Source of the DNA: an uncultured Verrucomicrobiota bacterium
GTDB lineage: Bacteria; Verrucomicrobiota; Verrucomicrobiia; Limisphaerales; CAIYYI01
DNA length: 38,701 nt
NCBI GenBank assembly: GCA_903930345.1
Contig: CAIYYI010000569.1
Coordinates: forward strand, 1-38,701
Direction of reading: 5' to 3'
Shown: positions 9,221 through 19,801 of the stretch, piece after piece
Position numbering within the stretch: the stretch's first letter is position 1
Layout: each line of letters begins with the position of its first letter
The notes under the pieces: generated by a model
Seen by the model: only the letters and a program-made list of their open reading frames with translations
The model's database searches: none
What the model was told of the DNA's origin: nothing
Program-made: the position numbers and the translations under genes

Positions 9221-10176
9221 TTGTCCTTGCCGCGATGGTCTTCATAGGCGGCGATGATGCGTTGCACGAGCGGGTGGCGGACGACATCCTTGCGGGAGAA
9301 TTCGACAATGGAGATACCCTCGGTTTTCCGCAGCGCCTGGTAGGCCTCCACCAGGCCGGATTTCTTATGGGGCGGGAGGTCGATTTGGGTGACGTCGCCC
9401 GTGATCACCGCCTTGGAATGGAATCCCAGCCGGGTCAGGAACATGAACATCTGTTCGGCGGTTGAATTCTGCGCCTCATCCAGGACGATGAAAGCGTTGT
9501 TCAGCGTGCGCCCCCGCATGTAGGCCAGCGGGGCCACCTCCACAATGCCGCGCTCCGTCAGTTTGCCGATCTCATCGGAGGGCAGCATGTCGTGCAGGGC
9601 GTCATAAAGCGGCCGCAGGTACGGGGCGATCTTCTCGTACAGGTCGCCCGGAAGAAATCCGAGGGCCTCCCCTGCCTCCACCGCCGGGCGGGTCAGAATG
9701 ATGCGGGTGACTTTCTCTTCGCGCAGGGCCTCCACCGCCATGGCCATGGCCAGGTAGGTTTTCCCCGTGCCGGCCGGGCCGATGCCAAACGTCAGATCGT
9801 GGTTGCGGATGGCTTCCACATAATGCTTTTGCCCCAGGCTTTTGGGGCTGATGTTCGCCTTTTTGGTGGAGGTGGTGATGCGTTCGCTGTAGAGACTGCG
9901 CAGGGTGGAGACGCCGTCCTGCTGCGTCACCTGCAAGGCCTGGGCGAATTCCCGGTTGCGCACCACTCCTCCCGCTTTCAAGGTGCCTTCCAGCAGTTGA
10001 AAAAGCTGCTTGGCCTGGTCCACCGCTTCCGGGGTGCCTTCCAGCTTGATCCAGCCGTCTCGCACCGTGGTTTTGACGCTGAGTTTTTCCTCCAGGGCGG
10101 ACAGGTTGCGGGTGTCGTTGTTGAACAGTTGCTGAGCAAAGCGTGCGCTCTCGAAGTGGAGTGTGTGTGTTGGCAT
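9217..10176 (-). CDS. phoH: PhoH family ATPase
   Basis: Cytoplasmic PhoH-like P-loop ATPase of the PhoL/YbeZ type, thought to act with YbeY in RNA processing. The protein has 319 residues. A KH-like segment lies at about 20-65 (SALEEKLSVKTTVRDGWIKL). It is followed by the ATPase domain with Walker A GPAGTGKT at 133-140, TRPAVEAGE, GFLPGDLYEK, Walker B FIVLDEAQN with Asp233 and Glu234, and the TGDVTQIDLP motif. The family C-terminus has DVVRHPLVQRIIAAYE. It begins 10 nt after the HIT-family gene and overlaps ybeY by 4 nt, within one minus-strand operon. Despite the name, nothing here indicates phosphate regulation. Confidence 0.95.
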   Translation of the reverse strand: MPTHTLHFESARFAQQLFNNDTRNLSALEEKLSVKTTVRDGWIKLEGTPEAVDQAKQLFQLLEGTLKAGGVVRNREFAQALQVTQQDGVSTLRSLYSERITTSTKKANISPKSLGQKHYVEAIRNHDLTFGIGPAGTGKTYLAMAMAVEALREEKVTRIILTRPAVEAGEALGFLPGDLYEKIAPYLRPLYDALHDMLPSDEIGKLTERGIVEVAPLAYMRGRTLNNAFIVLDEAQNSTAEQMFMFLTRLGFHSKAVITGDVTQIDLPPHKKSGLVEAYQALRKTEGISIVEFSRKDVVRHPLVQRIIAAYEDHRGKDK

Positions 10177-10186
10177 GCGAGGAGTC

Positions 10187-10684
10187 TCAAATCGGCTGTG
10201 CGGCCAGGGCGGCCCGCAGTTGTCCCGCTAGGGCGGTCAGAGCCTGGGGCACCACGCTGGTGGCCGCTATCACCGGCATGAAATTGGTGTCGCCATTCCA
10301 CCGGGGCACGATGTGGAGGTGAAGATGTTCGGCGATGCCCGCGCCCGCCACCCGGCCCAGATTGAGTCCGATGTTGAAACCGTCCGGGTGCATCACCTGG
10401 CGCAGGGCGGCCTGGCAGCGGCGGGTCAACAGCATGATATCCGTCAGCTCGCGCTCGGACAATTCCGGCAGGTCGGCCACTTGCCGATAGGGGACCACCA
10501 TGACATGCCCACCCGTGTACGGGTACCGGTTGAGCAGGGCAAAACAAGTGCGATCACGGGTGATGACCAGGTTGGTTTCGTCATCGCTGCTGTTGGCAAT
10601 CTGGACAAACAGTGAGACATCGCTGGGCGGGGGCTTGGGACCCAGGATGTAATCAATGCGCCAGGGAGCGTGCAAATGTTCCAT
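10187..10684 (-). CDS. HIT family nucleotide-binding protein, AP4A phosphorylase-like
   Basis: Histidine-triad protein of 165 residues, probably a dinucleoside polyphosphate hydrolase or phosphorylase. The N-terminus HAPWRIDYI is the short APWR motif of this subgroup. Other conserved parts are RDRTCFALLNRYPYTGGHVM, GFNIGLNLGRVAGAGIAEH, the triad HLHLHIVPRW (His120, 122, 124; His122 should be the nucleophile by family analogy) and WNGDTNFMPVI. These resemble the mycobacterial AP4A phosphorylase group, but substrate cannot be assigned from sequence alone. It leads the operon phoH-ybeY-DUF502-recO. The ATG at 10682-10684 lies only 6 nt after a -10-like box, so the transcript may be leaderless. 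Confidence 0.92.
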   Translation of the reverse strand: MEHLHAPWRIDYILGPKPPPSDVSLFVQIANSSDDETNLVITRDRTCFALLNRYPYTGGHVMVVPYRQVADLPELSERELTDIMLLTRRCQAALRQVMHPDGFNIGLNLGRVAGAGIAEHLHLHIVPRWNGDTNFMPVIAATSVVPQALTALAGQLRAALAAQPI

Positions 10685-10690
10685 AAAGCA

Positions 10691-10718
10691 ACCTTACAGC
10701 GATGGCGGTAGGTGTCAA
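10691..10718 (-). promoter_or_regulatory. Predicted promoter of the HIT-phoH-ybeY operon
   Basis: On the minus strand a perfect TTGACA (10718-10713) is followed after 16 bp by TAAGGT (10696-10691), a weak -10 keeping the first two and last T/A positions. Only TGCTTT separates the -10 from the ATG at 10684, so transcription would start at or within a base or two of the start codon. The 65-nt gap to the upstream regulator gene holds no obvious terminator. Confidence 0.45.
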
Positions 10719-10749
10719 AGGGACAGTGGTCGAAGGAATGGCCGACGGA

Positions 10750-12042
10750 TTATTTGGGCAATCTGCTCCGGTGCAGAAACACCAGCACCTTGACCGCCAG
10801 CTCGGCAAACAAGAAGGGCTTCGCGATCAGGTCATTGCCTCCGCTGAGCGTGCTTTTGGCCCGGTTGCCAAAATCGGTCAGGCTGGTGACGAAAATGACG
10901 GGTGTGTGCTTGTGCTCAGGCATGGCGCGAATCCGTGAGCACAGGCTGAAGCCGTCCATGCCCGGCATGATCACATCCAGGATGATCAGGTCCACCGGAT
11001 TGGCATCCAGCATCTTCAGGGCCACCAGCGGATCATCGATGGCCATGGAACGTAAACCGGCCCGGTCCAGCGCAAAACAGACGGCCCGCCGTGAGATGAT
11101 CTCGTCATCCACGACCAGGATGTTCGATTGGGGCGGGGTGTAAGTCGAGGGGCGGGAGGCGTCCTTGAACAGGTCGGCCAGGAAATCCACGCCTTGCGCG
11201 ATGGTGCGAATGGTGGATTGCGTTATGTTTTGGGGCTTCTCGTAAAGATCTTTCAGGAGTGCCTCGATGATTGAACTCATCTGGGAGAGGATACCCAAAC
11301 CGGTGATGGCGGCATTGCCGGTGACGGAGTGAACCCGGCGGTAGAGGTCGGTTAGGGCGGAAATCTGCGGCTGACCGGTGGCTTTGGTGAACGCCATGTA
11401 CAGCCGCCGGATCTCGAGCATGGTCTCGGGGGCGGTGGCGACAAAGTAGCGCAGCAACTCCGCCTGGAAGGCGGCCTCATTTCCCGCCATGCCCGCCGAT
11501 TGGAGCATGCCCTGCATCGCAGCGGGCATCGGCATGGGCATCTGCATCGGCACGGGTGCAGGCATCTGACTCGGCATTTGCAGGAATGGCCCAGGCTGCA
11601 TCATGGGCATTTGCGGGGCGGTGGGCACCGCCGCTGGCGGGGGGGCGGGAGCTGGCGCGGGAGCGACGGAGGCCGCACTTTGCAGGGCGGCTTTGACGAT
11701 GTCCATCACCTGCCTCGGGGTGTGGTTGGCTTTGGTGAGGACGTTGGTCGCCCCTGCCTGCCAGGCTTCCTCCATGGCATTGCCCGCGTAGGCGTTGGTG
11801 AAAACCACGATCGGAGTGTTGGCGAACTGCGGTTTGGAGCGGATGGTTTTCAAAACCGCCACGCCATGCATTTTCGGGAGCATCAAATCCAGCAGGACCA
11901 CGTCTGGGTTGTTCGTGATGATGGATTGCAGCCCTGACTCACCGTCTGCGGCGAGCAATACCTGGAAACCTTCCGATTGAAATTTGTTTCGATAAATGGA
12001 GGCAATGATCGGATCGTCTTCAATGATGAGCACTCGTTTCAT
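10750..12042 (-). CDS. Response regulator with two receivers flanking an Hpt-like helical domain (REC-Hpt-REC)
   Basis: Protein of 430 residues from ATG 12042; a GTG at 12054 in frame is an alternative start. REC1 spans about 1-120, with acidic residues EDD (8-10), phospho-acceptor Asp52 (LLDLMLP), Thr82 and Lys104; the proline normally after the lysine is alanine. A low-complexity Pro/Ala/Met linker follows at 126-176. A helical domain at about 187-295 contains HSVTGNAAITG: His238 sits where Hpt domains have HxxKG, with Thr for Lys, so it may be a degenerate Hpt. REC2 spans 306-430 with DDE (312-314), Asp356 (IILDVIMPGMDG), Thr386 and Lys408. There is no DNA-binding or enzymatic output. It follows the two hybrid kinases in the same direction with a gap of about 54 nt and probably shuttles phosphate among them. 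Confidence 0.9.
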   Translation of the reverse strand: MKRVLIIEDDPIIASIYRNKFQSEGFQVLLAADGESGLQSIITNNPDVVLLDLMLPKMHGVAVLKTIRSKPQFANTPIVVFTNAYAGNAMEEAWQAGATNVLTKANHTPRQVMDIVKAALQSAASVAPAPAPAPPPAAVPTAPQMPMMQPGPFLQMPSQMPAPVPMQMPMPMPAAMQGMLQSAGMAGNEAAFQAELLRYFVATAPETMLEIRRLYMAFTKATGQPQISALTDLYRRVHSVTGNAAITGLGILSQMSSIIEALLKDLYEKPQNITQSTIRTIAQGVDFLADLFKDASRPSTYTPPQSNILVVDDEIISRRAVCFALDRAGLRSMAIDDPLVALKMLDANPVDLIILDVIMPGMDGFSLCSRIRAMPEHKHTPVIFVTSLTDFGNRAKSTLSGGNDLIAKPFLFAELAVKVLVFLHRSRLPK

Positions 12043-12096
12043 TGGTTTGGTCACCTTATCTTTCCTGCATTATGCCTGATCCGACCGGGATATCAA

Positions 12097-15000
12097 TCAA
12101 GTAATTTGCTCTTTTTCCAACAGAACCTGTTTGACGGCAAGGAATTCCTTTTGTGCGATCGTCAAAAACTCCGGCGTGCCGTCCAGTGTGCCGGTCATGG
12201 CTTGCATCTCGATCTGGCGCAGCGGCAGCGCCACGCTGTTCAGGCCGCAGGTGGCGCTGGAGCCGGCCGCAGTGTGGGCGATCCGTTGTGCCAGGGATGT
12301 GTCCTTTCGGGCGAGTGCTTCGCTCAGTGTCTGCAATTGTTTGGTGGTTTGCTCGCAAAACAGCTCGCGCAACTCCTGGTGTCCTTCCCGGTTCCCTCCC
12401 GCCAGTTCCCAAAACCGTTCATAATCATTTGGCTGATTGAGCGGTTCCAAGGCTGGATCCAGGGTTTTTCTTTCAAATGTCTCCGCTGGTTTTGCGTTGA
12501 TGTGTCCCCAGGCTTTCTCGATGGCCACACTTAATATCTCCAACCGCACCGGCTTGGTGACATAGTCATCCATGCCTGCATTCAGGCACTTGTCCCGGTC
12601 GCCCATCATGGCGTTGGCGGTCAGGGCGATGATATAGGGGGTGCGCCCCTGCAGTGGGCCCGGGTGGTTGGCTCGGGCTCGGATCTGCCGGGTGGCTTCG
12701 TAGCCGTCCATGTCCGGCATCTGGCAATCCATGATGATGATGGGATAGGGCTGCTGCTCCAACTTCAGGATGGCCTCCAAGCCGTTGTTGGCGATGTCGC
12801 AGGCGAAGCCCAGCTTGTCCAGTTGCCGGGTCACCACTTTCTGGTTGACGGGATTGTCCTCGGCCAACAGCAGACGTCGTTTTTGGCGTTCGACAGGTGG
12901 CGGCTCGGTAGTTATGGTGCTTGGCACCGGTTGGGGGGGCGGTGCCGCAGGAGCGACCAGTGGGTTGGTCATCGCCCGGGCAGAGCGGCTCAATGCTTCG
13001 ATAATGCTGGCTCGTAATCGGGAGAGCTTGCAGGGTTTCAACAGGCAGAACTCCAGACCGTGGCGCTGCAGGACTTGGTCGTCCAGGCGTTCTCCCAGGG
13101 AAGTAAGCATGATCAGGCGGGTGTTCGCCAGTTGCGGGGAGGCCTTGATTTGGGAACAGAGTTGCAGGCCATCCATTCCCGGCATGAGCATGTCCAGCAA
13201 CACCAGATTGTAGGGCCTGTTCTCCAACTGGGCGGAGTTCAGCATATCCAGGGCCGAGGCGCCATCAGACGCGATGCCGTTATCGATTTTCCAATGCAGC
13301 AGTTGGCGGTGCAGAATCTGGCGATTGGTGGCGTTGTCATCCACCACCAGGATGCGGGCGGTGGCAAACACCGTGTCGTCGGCCGGGATCTCCGGCTCTC
13401 TCACACTGTTGGGCGCCTGCTTATCCAGGCGCACCGTGAACCAGAAAGTCGAGCCTTTGCCCGGCTCGCTTTCCACCCCGACACGCCCCCGCATCAGCTC
13501 AATCAGATGGCGTGAAATGGCGAGGCCAAGCCCGGTGCCGCCGTAGCGGCGGGAGGTGGAGGTGTCGGCCTGTTGAAACGGGGTGAACAGTTTCTGCAGG
13601 GCCTCCCGCTCAATCCCAATGCCCGTGTCGCGGATCTCGAAGCGTAGCAGCACCTCCTGCTCCTGCTCCTCCTCCCGGGTGACGTTGAGCACCACTTCTC
13701 CCTGATGGGTGAACTTGATGGCGTTGCCGACCAGGTTAGTCAGGATCTGCCGTAGTCGTCCGGGGTCGCCTCGTAGGTAGATCGGCACGTCTGGCTGAAT
13801 CCAATTCGCCAGTTCCAAGCCCTTGCTTTGGGCCTTTTCGCTCAGCAGTTCCACCGATGCCTCCACGGTTTCGCGCAGATTGAAGTTTATGGTGTCGAAC
13901 ACCAGTTTGCCCGCCTCAATCTTGGAGAAGTCCAGGATGTCATTGAGGATGGTGAGCATGGCCTCGGCGCTGCTCCTCAGGGTTTCCACGTAATCCCGCT
14001 GCTCGCCGTTTAGCGGGGTGTCCATCAGCAGGTTGGTCATCCCGATCACTCCGTTCATCGGGGTGCGGATTTCGTGGCTCATGTTGGCCAGAAACTCGGA
14101 CTTCAGTTTGGTGGATTCCAGGGCGGTGGCGTGGGTGCGCGACAATTCCGCCTCGTATTTTTTCCGCTGGGTGATGTCCGCGTGGATGACGACAAATCCC
14201 GTCACCTGCTGGGTTTCATCCATCAGCGGCGCCAGCGAAATGGACTGCCAATACCCGCTGCCATCCTGGCGGAAGGTGTAGATTTCCCCTTCGAAGCTCC
14301 GACCGTCCCTCATGGCCGAAGTCAGGTGGTTCACGCTTTCCGCACTGGTCGCCGGACCTTGGATAAAGGTGGAGATATCCCTGCCTTTGACTTCCCCCAG
14401 GCTATATCCGGTCAGGCGCATGAAGCCATCGTTGACCCATTCCAGTTTGCCCATGGCATCCAGAATGGCCACGCCATTTTGCGTTTTCTGGGCGACCATG
14501 GCCAAGCGGGACATTTGTGCCTGGGAGGCCCGCAATTGACGGGTCATTTGCTGGGCCAGGTTGTAGGCCCGTGTGCGCGCTGTGGCCAGTGAAAGGGTCA
14601 CCGCAAACATCAGCAGACTCATCAGCCCGCCGCCGACAATGATGAAGGTGGCCCGGCTCTGGTCGCGGATCTCCAGCAAACCTGATTTGCTCTGGATGTG
14701 CAGCAGCCAGGTCTGGCCTCCCATGATCAGGCTCGAAACGGAGCTGAAGCCTTTTTGCTGAGCGGTTTCCAATGGGTTGTTGGTTGCGTTGGCACCCGTG
14801 GCGGGCTCCAGCTTGAGTTGAAGCAATTCGCTTTGACTACCCAGCACATGTGCCAGAGTGGCATCCAGATTCAGGGAGGCCAGCACCCAGCCTTCCAGTT
14901 GGCGTTGGCGGTTCTCCACCGGGCCATCTGGGTTTTGCCGGTACACCGGCAGGAAACACACCAGGTCGCCTTGCCAAGCCGGTGTTCCGGGAAAGCCAAT

Positions 15001-16017
15001 CTGGGGGGTGAGGGTGAACCGATTTTCGTCGCGGGCCACCTCGGCGGCCCGGCGCATGGCCGGCACAGTGGCGATATCAAGCCCGGAGATGGGGGTGGTG
15101 ATTTCACCGCTGCCGAAAAAGCGGATGGGATAATAAACCTCGCGTTCCCCGGTTGGATGAATCTGGTAGCGTGGCTGGTTATCCAAGCGCGTCACTTGCA
15201 GGTATTCCTCCAGCCTGGACGCCGACACCTGGCTGGCGAAACCAAGGCTGATGATGCCTTTGTCCTTTTGCAGCGGGGCGAGTTCCCGCGCATAGCCCGC
15301 CCACTGGCGGTGATCCAGCGCCGGTTGCGTAAAGATCAGCCCGCGGGTGCCGGCCAGCAGCAACTCCAGGTCGCCCATGTGCTTCCGAAACTCGCTTTTG
15401 ATGCTTTCGACCCGGTTGAAAAAGAAGGTCCGGTCCCGCTCAAGTTGGTTCGCCTTGACACTCCACCAATAAACGAGAGTGCCTGCCAGGCTGAGCAGCA
15501 GGATGGTGATGGCCAGGTAGTAGCCCGACTTGCTGTTGGGCTGTACGGCCGGGGTATCCAGGCCATGGGAGGCGACTGCAACGCGTGCTTCGTCCAGCGC
15601 CTGGCTGGTTTGCGCCAGTTGCTCCTGCAGGCGCTTGGAACGGATGGCCACCTTGATGCGCGCCCGCAGTTCGGTCGGCTCGAATGGTTTGGTGACGTAG
15701 TCAATCGCCCCCAGCTCGAACCCGTGCAGCTTGTCCAGGGTGCTGACCCAGGCCGTGAGCACCAGTACGGGGATCTGGGACAGCCGTTGGGATTGTTCCA
15801 GTTGCCGCAGCACCTCGAAACCGTCGATGTCCGGCAATCCGAGATCCAGCATGATCAGGTCGAAGGTTTCCTTGTCAATGATGTCCAGGCAGCTTTGCCC
15901 GTCATAAACACTGGTGACCACGATTCCATCTGGACGCAGGATTTCATGCACCACTTCGTGGATTTTCAGGTCGTCATCCACGAACAGAATCCGCAGGTTT
16001 TTCCTGTGCATAGTCAT
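12097..16017 (-). CDS. Membrane hybrid histidine kinase: REC-TM-CHASE-TM-PAS-HisKA-HATPase-REC-REC-Hpt
   Basis: Sensor kinase of 1306 residues. An N-terminal receiver (about 8-125) has DDD at 14-16, Asp58 ([11 protein letters not shown]) and Lys110. TM1 is at 167-186, a CHASE-type extracytoplasmic domain at about 200-445 ([36 protein letters not shown]) and TM2 at 457-477. A PAS domain follows at 503-620. HisKA has His648 in [14 protein letters not shown]. The ATPase has an N box around [16 protein letters not shown] and [10 protein letters not shown]. Then come two receivers (Asp942, Asp1097) and a C-terminal Hpt with His1248 in AHTAAGSS, Ala replacing the usual Lys. CHASE domains sense small molecules outside the cytoplasm; the ligand is unknown. 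The N-terminal receiver before a membrane sensor is unusual. ATG 16011 is an alternative start. It lies 38 nt after the kinase at 16056. Confidence 0.94.
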   Translation of the reverse strand: MTMHRKNLRILFVDDDLKIHEVVHEILRPDGIVVTSVYDGQSCLDIIDKETFDLIMLDLGLPDIDGFEVLRQLEQSQRLSQIPVLVLTAWVSTLDKLHGFELGAIDYVTKPFEPTELRARIKVAIRSKRLQEQLAQTSQALDEARVAVASHGLDTPAVQPNSKSGYYLAITILLLSLAGTLVYWWSVKANQLERDRTFFFNRVESIKSEFRKHMGDLELLLAGTRGLIFTQPALDHRQWAGYARELAPLQKDKGIISLGFASQVSASRLEEYLQVTRLDNQPRYQIHPTGEREVYYPIRFFGSGEITTPISGLDIATVPAMRRAAEVARDENRFTLTPQIGFPGTPAWQGDLVCFLPVYRQNPDGPVENRQRQLEGWVLASLNLDATLAHVLGSQSELLQLKLEPATGANATNNPLETAQQKGFSSVSSLIMGGQTWLLHIQSKSGLLEIRDQSRATFIIVGGGLMSLLMFAVTLSLATARTRAYNLAQQMTRQLRASQAQMSRLAMVAQKTQNGVAILDAMGKLEWVNDGFMRLTGYSLGEVKGRDISTFIQGPATSAESVNHLTSAMRDGRSFEGEIYTFRQDGSGYWQSISLAPLMDETQQVTGFVVIHADITQRKKYEAELSRTHATALESTKLKSEFLANMSHEIRTPMNGVIGMTNLLMDTPLNGEQRDYVETLRSSAEAMLTILNDILDFSKIEAGKLVFDTINFNLRETVEASVELLSEKAQSKGLELANWIQPDVPIYLRGDPGRLRQILTNLVGNAIKFTHQGEVVLNVTREEEQEQEVLLRFEIRDTGIGIEREALQKLFTPFQQADTSTSRRYGGTGLGLAISRHLIELMRGRVGVESEPGKGSTFWFTVRLDKQAPNSVREPEIPADDTVFATARILVVDDNATNRQILHRQLLHWKIDNGIASDGASALDMLNSAQLENRPYNLVLLDMLMPGMDGLQLCSQIKASPQLANTRLIMLTSLGERLDDQVLQRHGLEFCLLKPCKLSRLRASIIEALSRSARAMTNPLVAPAAPPPQPVPSTITTEPPPVERQKRRLLLAEDNPVNQKVVTRQLDKLGFACDIANNGLEAILKLEQQPYPIIIMDCQMPDMDGYEATRQIRARANHPGPLQGRTPYIIALTANAMMGDRDKCLNAGMDDYVTKPVRLEILSVAIEKAWGHINAKPAETFERKTLDPALEPLNQPNDYERFWELAGGNREGHQELRELFCEQTTKQLQTLSEALARKDTSLAQRIAHTAAGSSATCGLNSVALPLRQIEMQAMTGTLDGTPEFLTIAQKEFLAVKQVLLEKEQIT

Positions 16018-16055
16018 TATGAAATCTTCGAAAAATGTTCTTTTGTTTTCTCGGG

Positions 16056-19000
16056 CTATTTTTCTTTTTCAGTCACCAATGCGCGCGCCGATTGCTCAAA
16101 GCTATCCTGAATCCGTTCGCGCAGCGGCCAGACCTCCGCTGCTTGGCCTGCCCGGCAAAGCTCCTCCGCCTGGGCGCACAATGCCGCCAGGCGCATCGCC
16201 CCCATGTTCCGGCTGCTGCCTTTCAAACTGTGGGCGGCCGCCTTGAAGGCTGCCACGTCCTGCCTCTTCTCGGCCCTGTCCATGCTGGCCAGGTGGGCGG
16301 GCATGTCGTTGATGAACAGGTCCACCAGCTCCGCCACCGGGCTCGGTTCGCCGGGTATGGCAAAAGCTCTCAGCCGGTCCAGCACAGACAAATCCAGAAT
16401 CGGTTCCGTCGGGGGCTCCTCCGGGGTTGGGGGAGGCAGTGTTGGTTCGGCTGTTTCCTGTGGCGCAATGCCGCCCCGCTGCAGGGCCTTGATGAAGGCT
16501 TCGGGAGAAACCGGTTTGGTGATGTAATCATCCATGCCGGCCGCCAGGCATTTCTCGCGGTCGCCTTCCAGCGCGTTGGCCGTGAGCGCGATGACATAGG
16601 GAATGCACTGGAGGGTGCGTTCAATGGCCGACCGGTTCGCCTGCCGGCGGATTTCCGACGCGGTTTCGTAGCCATCCATCTCCGGCATGTGGCAGTCCAG
16701 GATCAGGATTTCAAAGGTGCCGCGCTCCAGCGCCGCCAATACCTGGCGCCCGGTGGTCACCGTGGTGGTGGCCAGTCCCAGCTTCTGCATCATCAGCCGC
16801 ACCACCTTCTGGTTTACCAGGTTGTCTTCGGCCAGCAGAATGCGCAGGTGTTTCGTGCCGGTCGGTAGGGGGGGGGCAGGGGACGGCGCCGGTTTCGGAG
16901 CCGGGAGGGCGGGGTTTGGGATTCGCTCCCGCACCGGGTGGGAGAGCAGGCTGTCGTAGAGCCGGGACTGCTTCACGGGCTTGTACAGGCAGTTGGTGAT
17001 GCCGGCCTCCGCCATTTCCTCCTCCGCCAACCGGTGGCCGATGGAGGTGAGCATGGTGATGGGCGTTTGGGGGGCCAGCCCCTCCTCCTGGATTTTCTGG
17101 GCCAGATGCCAGCCGTCCATGTCGGGCATCTGCATGTCCAGGATGATGAAGTCGTATCGGTGGCCGGTTTTCTGTTTTGCCCGCAGCAGATCCAGGGCCT
17201 GGTGGGCGCCGGTGGCCAGATCCACCCGCATTTTCCAGGCGGTGAGTTGGTGCTCCAGAATGCGGCGGTTGGTCTCGTTGTCGTCCACCACCAGGACTGA
17301 CTGATCGACCATGGCCCGTTGGTGCGCGGCGGCGACGTCGGCCTCCGTGGGCCGCGCCGTTGTCAGCGGCAGGACAAACCAGAACAGCGAGCCTTGGCCA
17401 GGCACGCTCTCCACCTGCAGGTTGCCGCGCATCAGCTCGACGAGTTGCTTGGAAATGCTCAGCCCCAGCCCGGTGCCCCCGTAGCGGCGGGTGGTGGAGC
17501 CGTCCGCCTGCACAAACGCCTGGAAGATCAGGGAGAGGGCCTCGGGGGCGATGCCGATGCCGGTGTCTTTCACCGAAAAACGGATGAAGGTGATTTCGCC
17601 CTCCTCCTTTTCCTTTTCCACCCGGACGACCACTTCGCCTGCCTCGGTGAACTTGACCGCATTGCCAATCAGGTTCAGCAGGACTTGCCGCAGACGGCCG
17701 GGATCGCCATGCACCCATTCCGGCACCTCATTGTCCTGCCAGCAGAACAGTTCGATGTTCTTGTTTTGCGCCCGTGAGGCGAGCAGGTCCACCGTGGCCT
17801 CCATGGTTTCCCGCAAGTCAAAGGTCAATTCCTCCAGTTTCAACTTGCCCGCCTCGATCTTGGAAAAGTCCAGCAGGTCGTTGATGATGTCCAGGAGGGC
17901 CTCGCTGCTCTTGCGGATCGTCTCGGCGAAATCGCGCTGCTCGTGTCCCAGTGGGGTGTCCAGCAGTAGGCCGGTCATGCCGATGATGCCATTGAGCGGG
18001 GTCCGGATCTCGTGGCTGACGTTGGCCAGGAACTGGGATTTCAGTTGGGTGGACTGCATGGCTGCCAGGCGCGCCCGCTCCCGTTCGAACTCCGCCTGCT
18101 TGCGCGCTGTGATCTCCTCCACGGTGCCCTCGAAAAACGAGAGGTTGTTGTGCTCGTCATACACCGCGCGCGCGTTCTCGGAAATCCAGATGACCTGGCC
18201 GTCCACACGGAACACCTGGGCCTCAAAACCGGTCACCCGGCCCTCTTCGGTCATGCTGCGGATGAATTCGTCGCGGCGGCTCGGGTCCACATACAGTTGC
18301 AGGCCGATGTTAGTGAACGCCCGGATCATCTCCTCCGGGGACCCGTAACCGTACATGCGCGCCAGCGCCGGATTGACACTAAGGTAACGTCCGTCCGGGG
18401 TGCTTTGGAAAATGCCTTCAACCGCCTTCTCAAAAATGGTCCGGTATTTCTCTTCGGCGGTGCGCAGGGCGGTTTCCACCTCGATCAGTTTGGTGATGTC
18501 CCGCGAGATGCCGAAAGTGCCGGTGATCTTGCCCTCCTGGTCCCGCAACGGCATCTTGGTGGTCAGCGCCCACGTCAGCCTGCCCTGTTGCAGGGTTTCT
18601 TTTTCCAGCTTGTCAATCATCGCGACCCCGGTGCGCATGATTTCCTGCTCATCTTCAAAGGCCGGCCGGGCGTGTTCCTCCGTGAAGAACGCAAAATCAT
18701 CCTTGCCGATGACCTCCTGGGCGTCCCTGACACCGAACAGTTGCGTCATGGCCCGGCTGAGCCGGAGAAAGCGGGATTGCCGATCCTTGAAGTAAATCCG
18801 GTCGGGCACGTTGTCCAGCAGGGCGGCTAGCAGATCGCGTTCACGCGCTAGTTCCTCCTCCAGTTCCTTCCAACGGGTGACGTCGAAAAAGATGCCCTGG
18901 ATGCCCGCCAGTTGGCCGTTGGCGTCATACACCGGGGTTTTGATGACATGCACAAACAGTCGGCGCCCATCCGGTGTGCGGTTTTCCTCCACGGTGTCAA

Positions 19001-19787
19001 GGGTTTGCCCCCCCTGCATTACCCGCATGTCGTCCGCATGGTATTTCCGGGCCAGGTTTTCCGGGTAGAGGTCGAAATCGGTTTTGTCCACCAATTCAGA
19101 CAAGGGTCTCCCCAGCATCTGGCAGAAACGCTGGTTGGCGAACGTGAACCTCCCTTTGGTGTCCTTGCGCAGGATATGCTGGGGCAGGCTTTCCACCAGT
19201 GAATGGTAGAACTGTTCGGAATTGCGCAAGGCCTCCTCGGCTTGTCGGTGGTCGATGGCCGTATCCGCCAGCACGTTGACAATGCGGCGCAATTCCAGGT
19301 GGGCCATGACCTGCTGGCCCAGGAACCTCAGCAGGTCGCTTTGTTCCGCGCTGAAGCTGCCGGGTTCCCGGCGCATCACACAAAGCGCTCCCAGCGCCAC
19401 GCCCTCCGGTGTCATCAGCGAGACGCCCGCATAAAATTTAAATCCCTGTGGATCCCGCGCCATGTGGGTGTGTGCTGTCCTGACGTCCAGGGCGGCATCC
19501 TCAACAATGGTCACATCCTCGCAGCGGACTGCCAGATCACAGTAGGAGTCTTCCCGGGGGGCTTCGGTGGCGTCCATTCCCACCCGGCTTTTGAACCACA
19601 GGCGTTTGCCATCCACAATGCTTAATAGCGCCACTGGCATGTTGAAAAGGCGCGCGGCCATCCGCGTGATCTGGTCAAAATGTTCCTCCGGCGGGGTGTT
19701 GAGGATCTCGTAAAAACCAAGCAACTCCTGGCGTGAGCTTTCCACTGGATCCATGCTGGGCGTCGCTGGGTTGACGTTGCTGTTCAT
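16056..19787 (-). CDS. Soluble hybrid histidine kinase: GAF-PAS-PAS-PAS-HisKA-HATPase-REC-REC-Hpt
   Basis: Protein of 1243 residues from ATG 19787. The frame stays open to 19949, but the upstream part overlaps the divergent E1 alpha start and has no recognisable domain. A GAF domain covers about 25-175 ([20 protein letters not shown] at its start, then SYCDLAV). Three PAS domains lie at about 185-310, 315-437 and 442-565. HisKA has His592 in [14 protein letters not shown]. The ATPase has [20 protein letters not shown] and [10 protein letters not shown]. Receivers follow with Asp884 ([11 protein letters not shown]) and Asp1031 ([11 protein letters not shown]), then a canonical Hpt with His1186 in [12 protein letters not shown] see no membrane helix or signal peptide, so it should sense intracellular cues. 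It is first in a minus-strand cluster with the CHASE kinase and the REC-Hpt-REC regulator. The HisKA-to-Hpt half closely resembles that of its neighbour, suggesting an old duplication. Confidence 0.94.
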   Translation of the reverse strand: MNSNVNPATPSMDPVESSRQELLGFYEILNTPPEEHFDQITRMAARLFNMPVALLSIVDGKRLWFKSRVGMDATEAPREDSYCDLAVRCEDVTIVEDAALDVRTAHTHMARDPQGFKFYAGVSLMTPEGVALGALCVMRREPGSFSAEQSDLLRFLGQQVMAHLELRRIVNVLADTAIDHRQAEEALRNSEQFYHSLVESLPQHILRKDTKGRFTFANQRFCQMLGRPLSELVDKTDFDLYPENLARKYHADDMRVMQGGQTLDTVEENRTPDGRRLFVHVIKTPVYDANGQLAGIQGIFFDVTRWKELEEELARERDLLAALLDNVPDRIYFKDRQSRFLRLSRAMTQLFGVRDAQEVIGKDDFAFFTEEHARPAFEDEQEIMRTGVAMIDKLEKETLQQGRLTWALTTKMPLRDQEGKITGTFGISRDITKLIEVETALRTAEEKYRTIFEKAVEGIFQSTPDGRYLSVNPALARMYGYGSPEEMIRAFTNIGLQLYVDPSRRDEFIRSMTEEGRVTGFEAQVFRVDGQVIWISENARAVYDEHNNLSFFEGTVEEITARKQAEFERERARLAAMQSTQLKSQFLANVSHEIRTPLNGIIGMTGLLLDTPLGHEQRDFAETIRKSSEALLDIINDLLDFSKIEAGKLKLEELTFDLRETMEATVDLLASRAQNKNIELFCWQDNEVPEWVHGDPGRLRQVLLNLIGNAVKFTEAGEVVVRVEKEKEEGEITFIRFSVKDTGIGIAPEALSLIFQAFVQADGSTTRRYGGTGLGLSISKQLVELMRGNLQVESVPGQGSLFWFVLPLTTARPTEADVAAAHQRAMVDQSVLVVDDNETNRRILEHQLTAWKMRVDLATGAHQALDLLRAKQKTGHRYDFIILDMQMPDMDGWHLAQKIQEEGLAPQTPITMLTSIGHRLAEEEMAEAGITNCLYKPVKQSRLYDSLLSHPVRERIPNPALPAPKPAPSPAPPLPTGTKHLRILLAEDNLVNQKVVRLMMQKLGLATTTVTTGRQVLAALERGTFEILILDCHMPEMDGYETASEIRRQANRSAIERTLQCIPYVIALTANALEGDREKCLAAGMDDYITKPVSPEAFIKALQRGGIAPQETAEPTLPPPTPEEPPTEPILDLSVLDRLRAFAIPGEPSPVAELVDLFINDMPAHLASMDRAEKRQDVAAFKAAAHSLKGSSRNMGAMRLAALCAQAEELCRAGQAAEVWPLRERIQDSFEQSARALVTEKEK

Positions 19788-19801
19788 TGCTTCGGCCCGG
19801 C

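Noticed and set aside
14698-16110. Open frame of 470 codons antisense to the CHASE kinase
   Set aside because: No recognisable motif; the opposite strand is an unambiguous multi-domain kinase.
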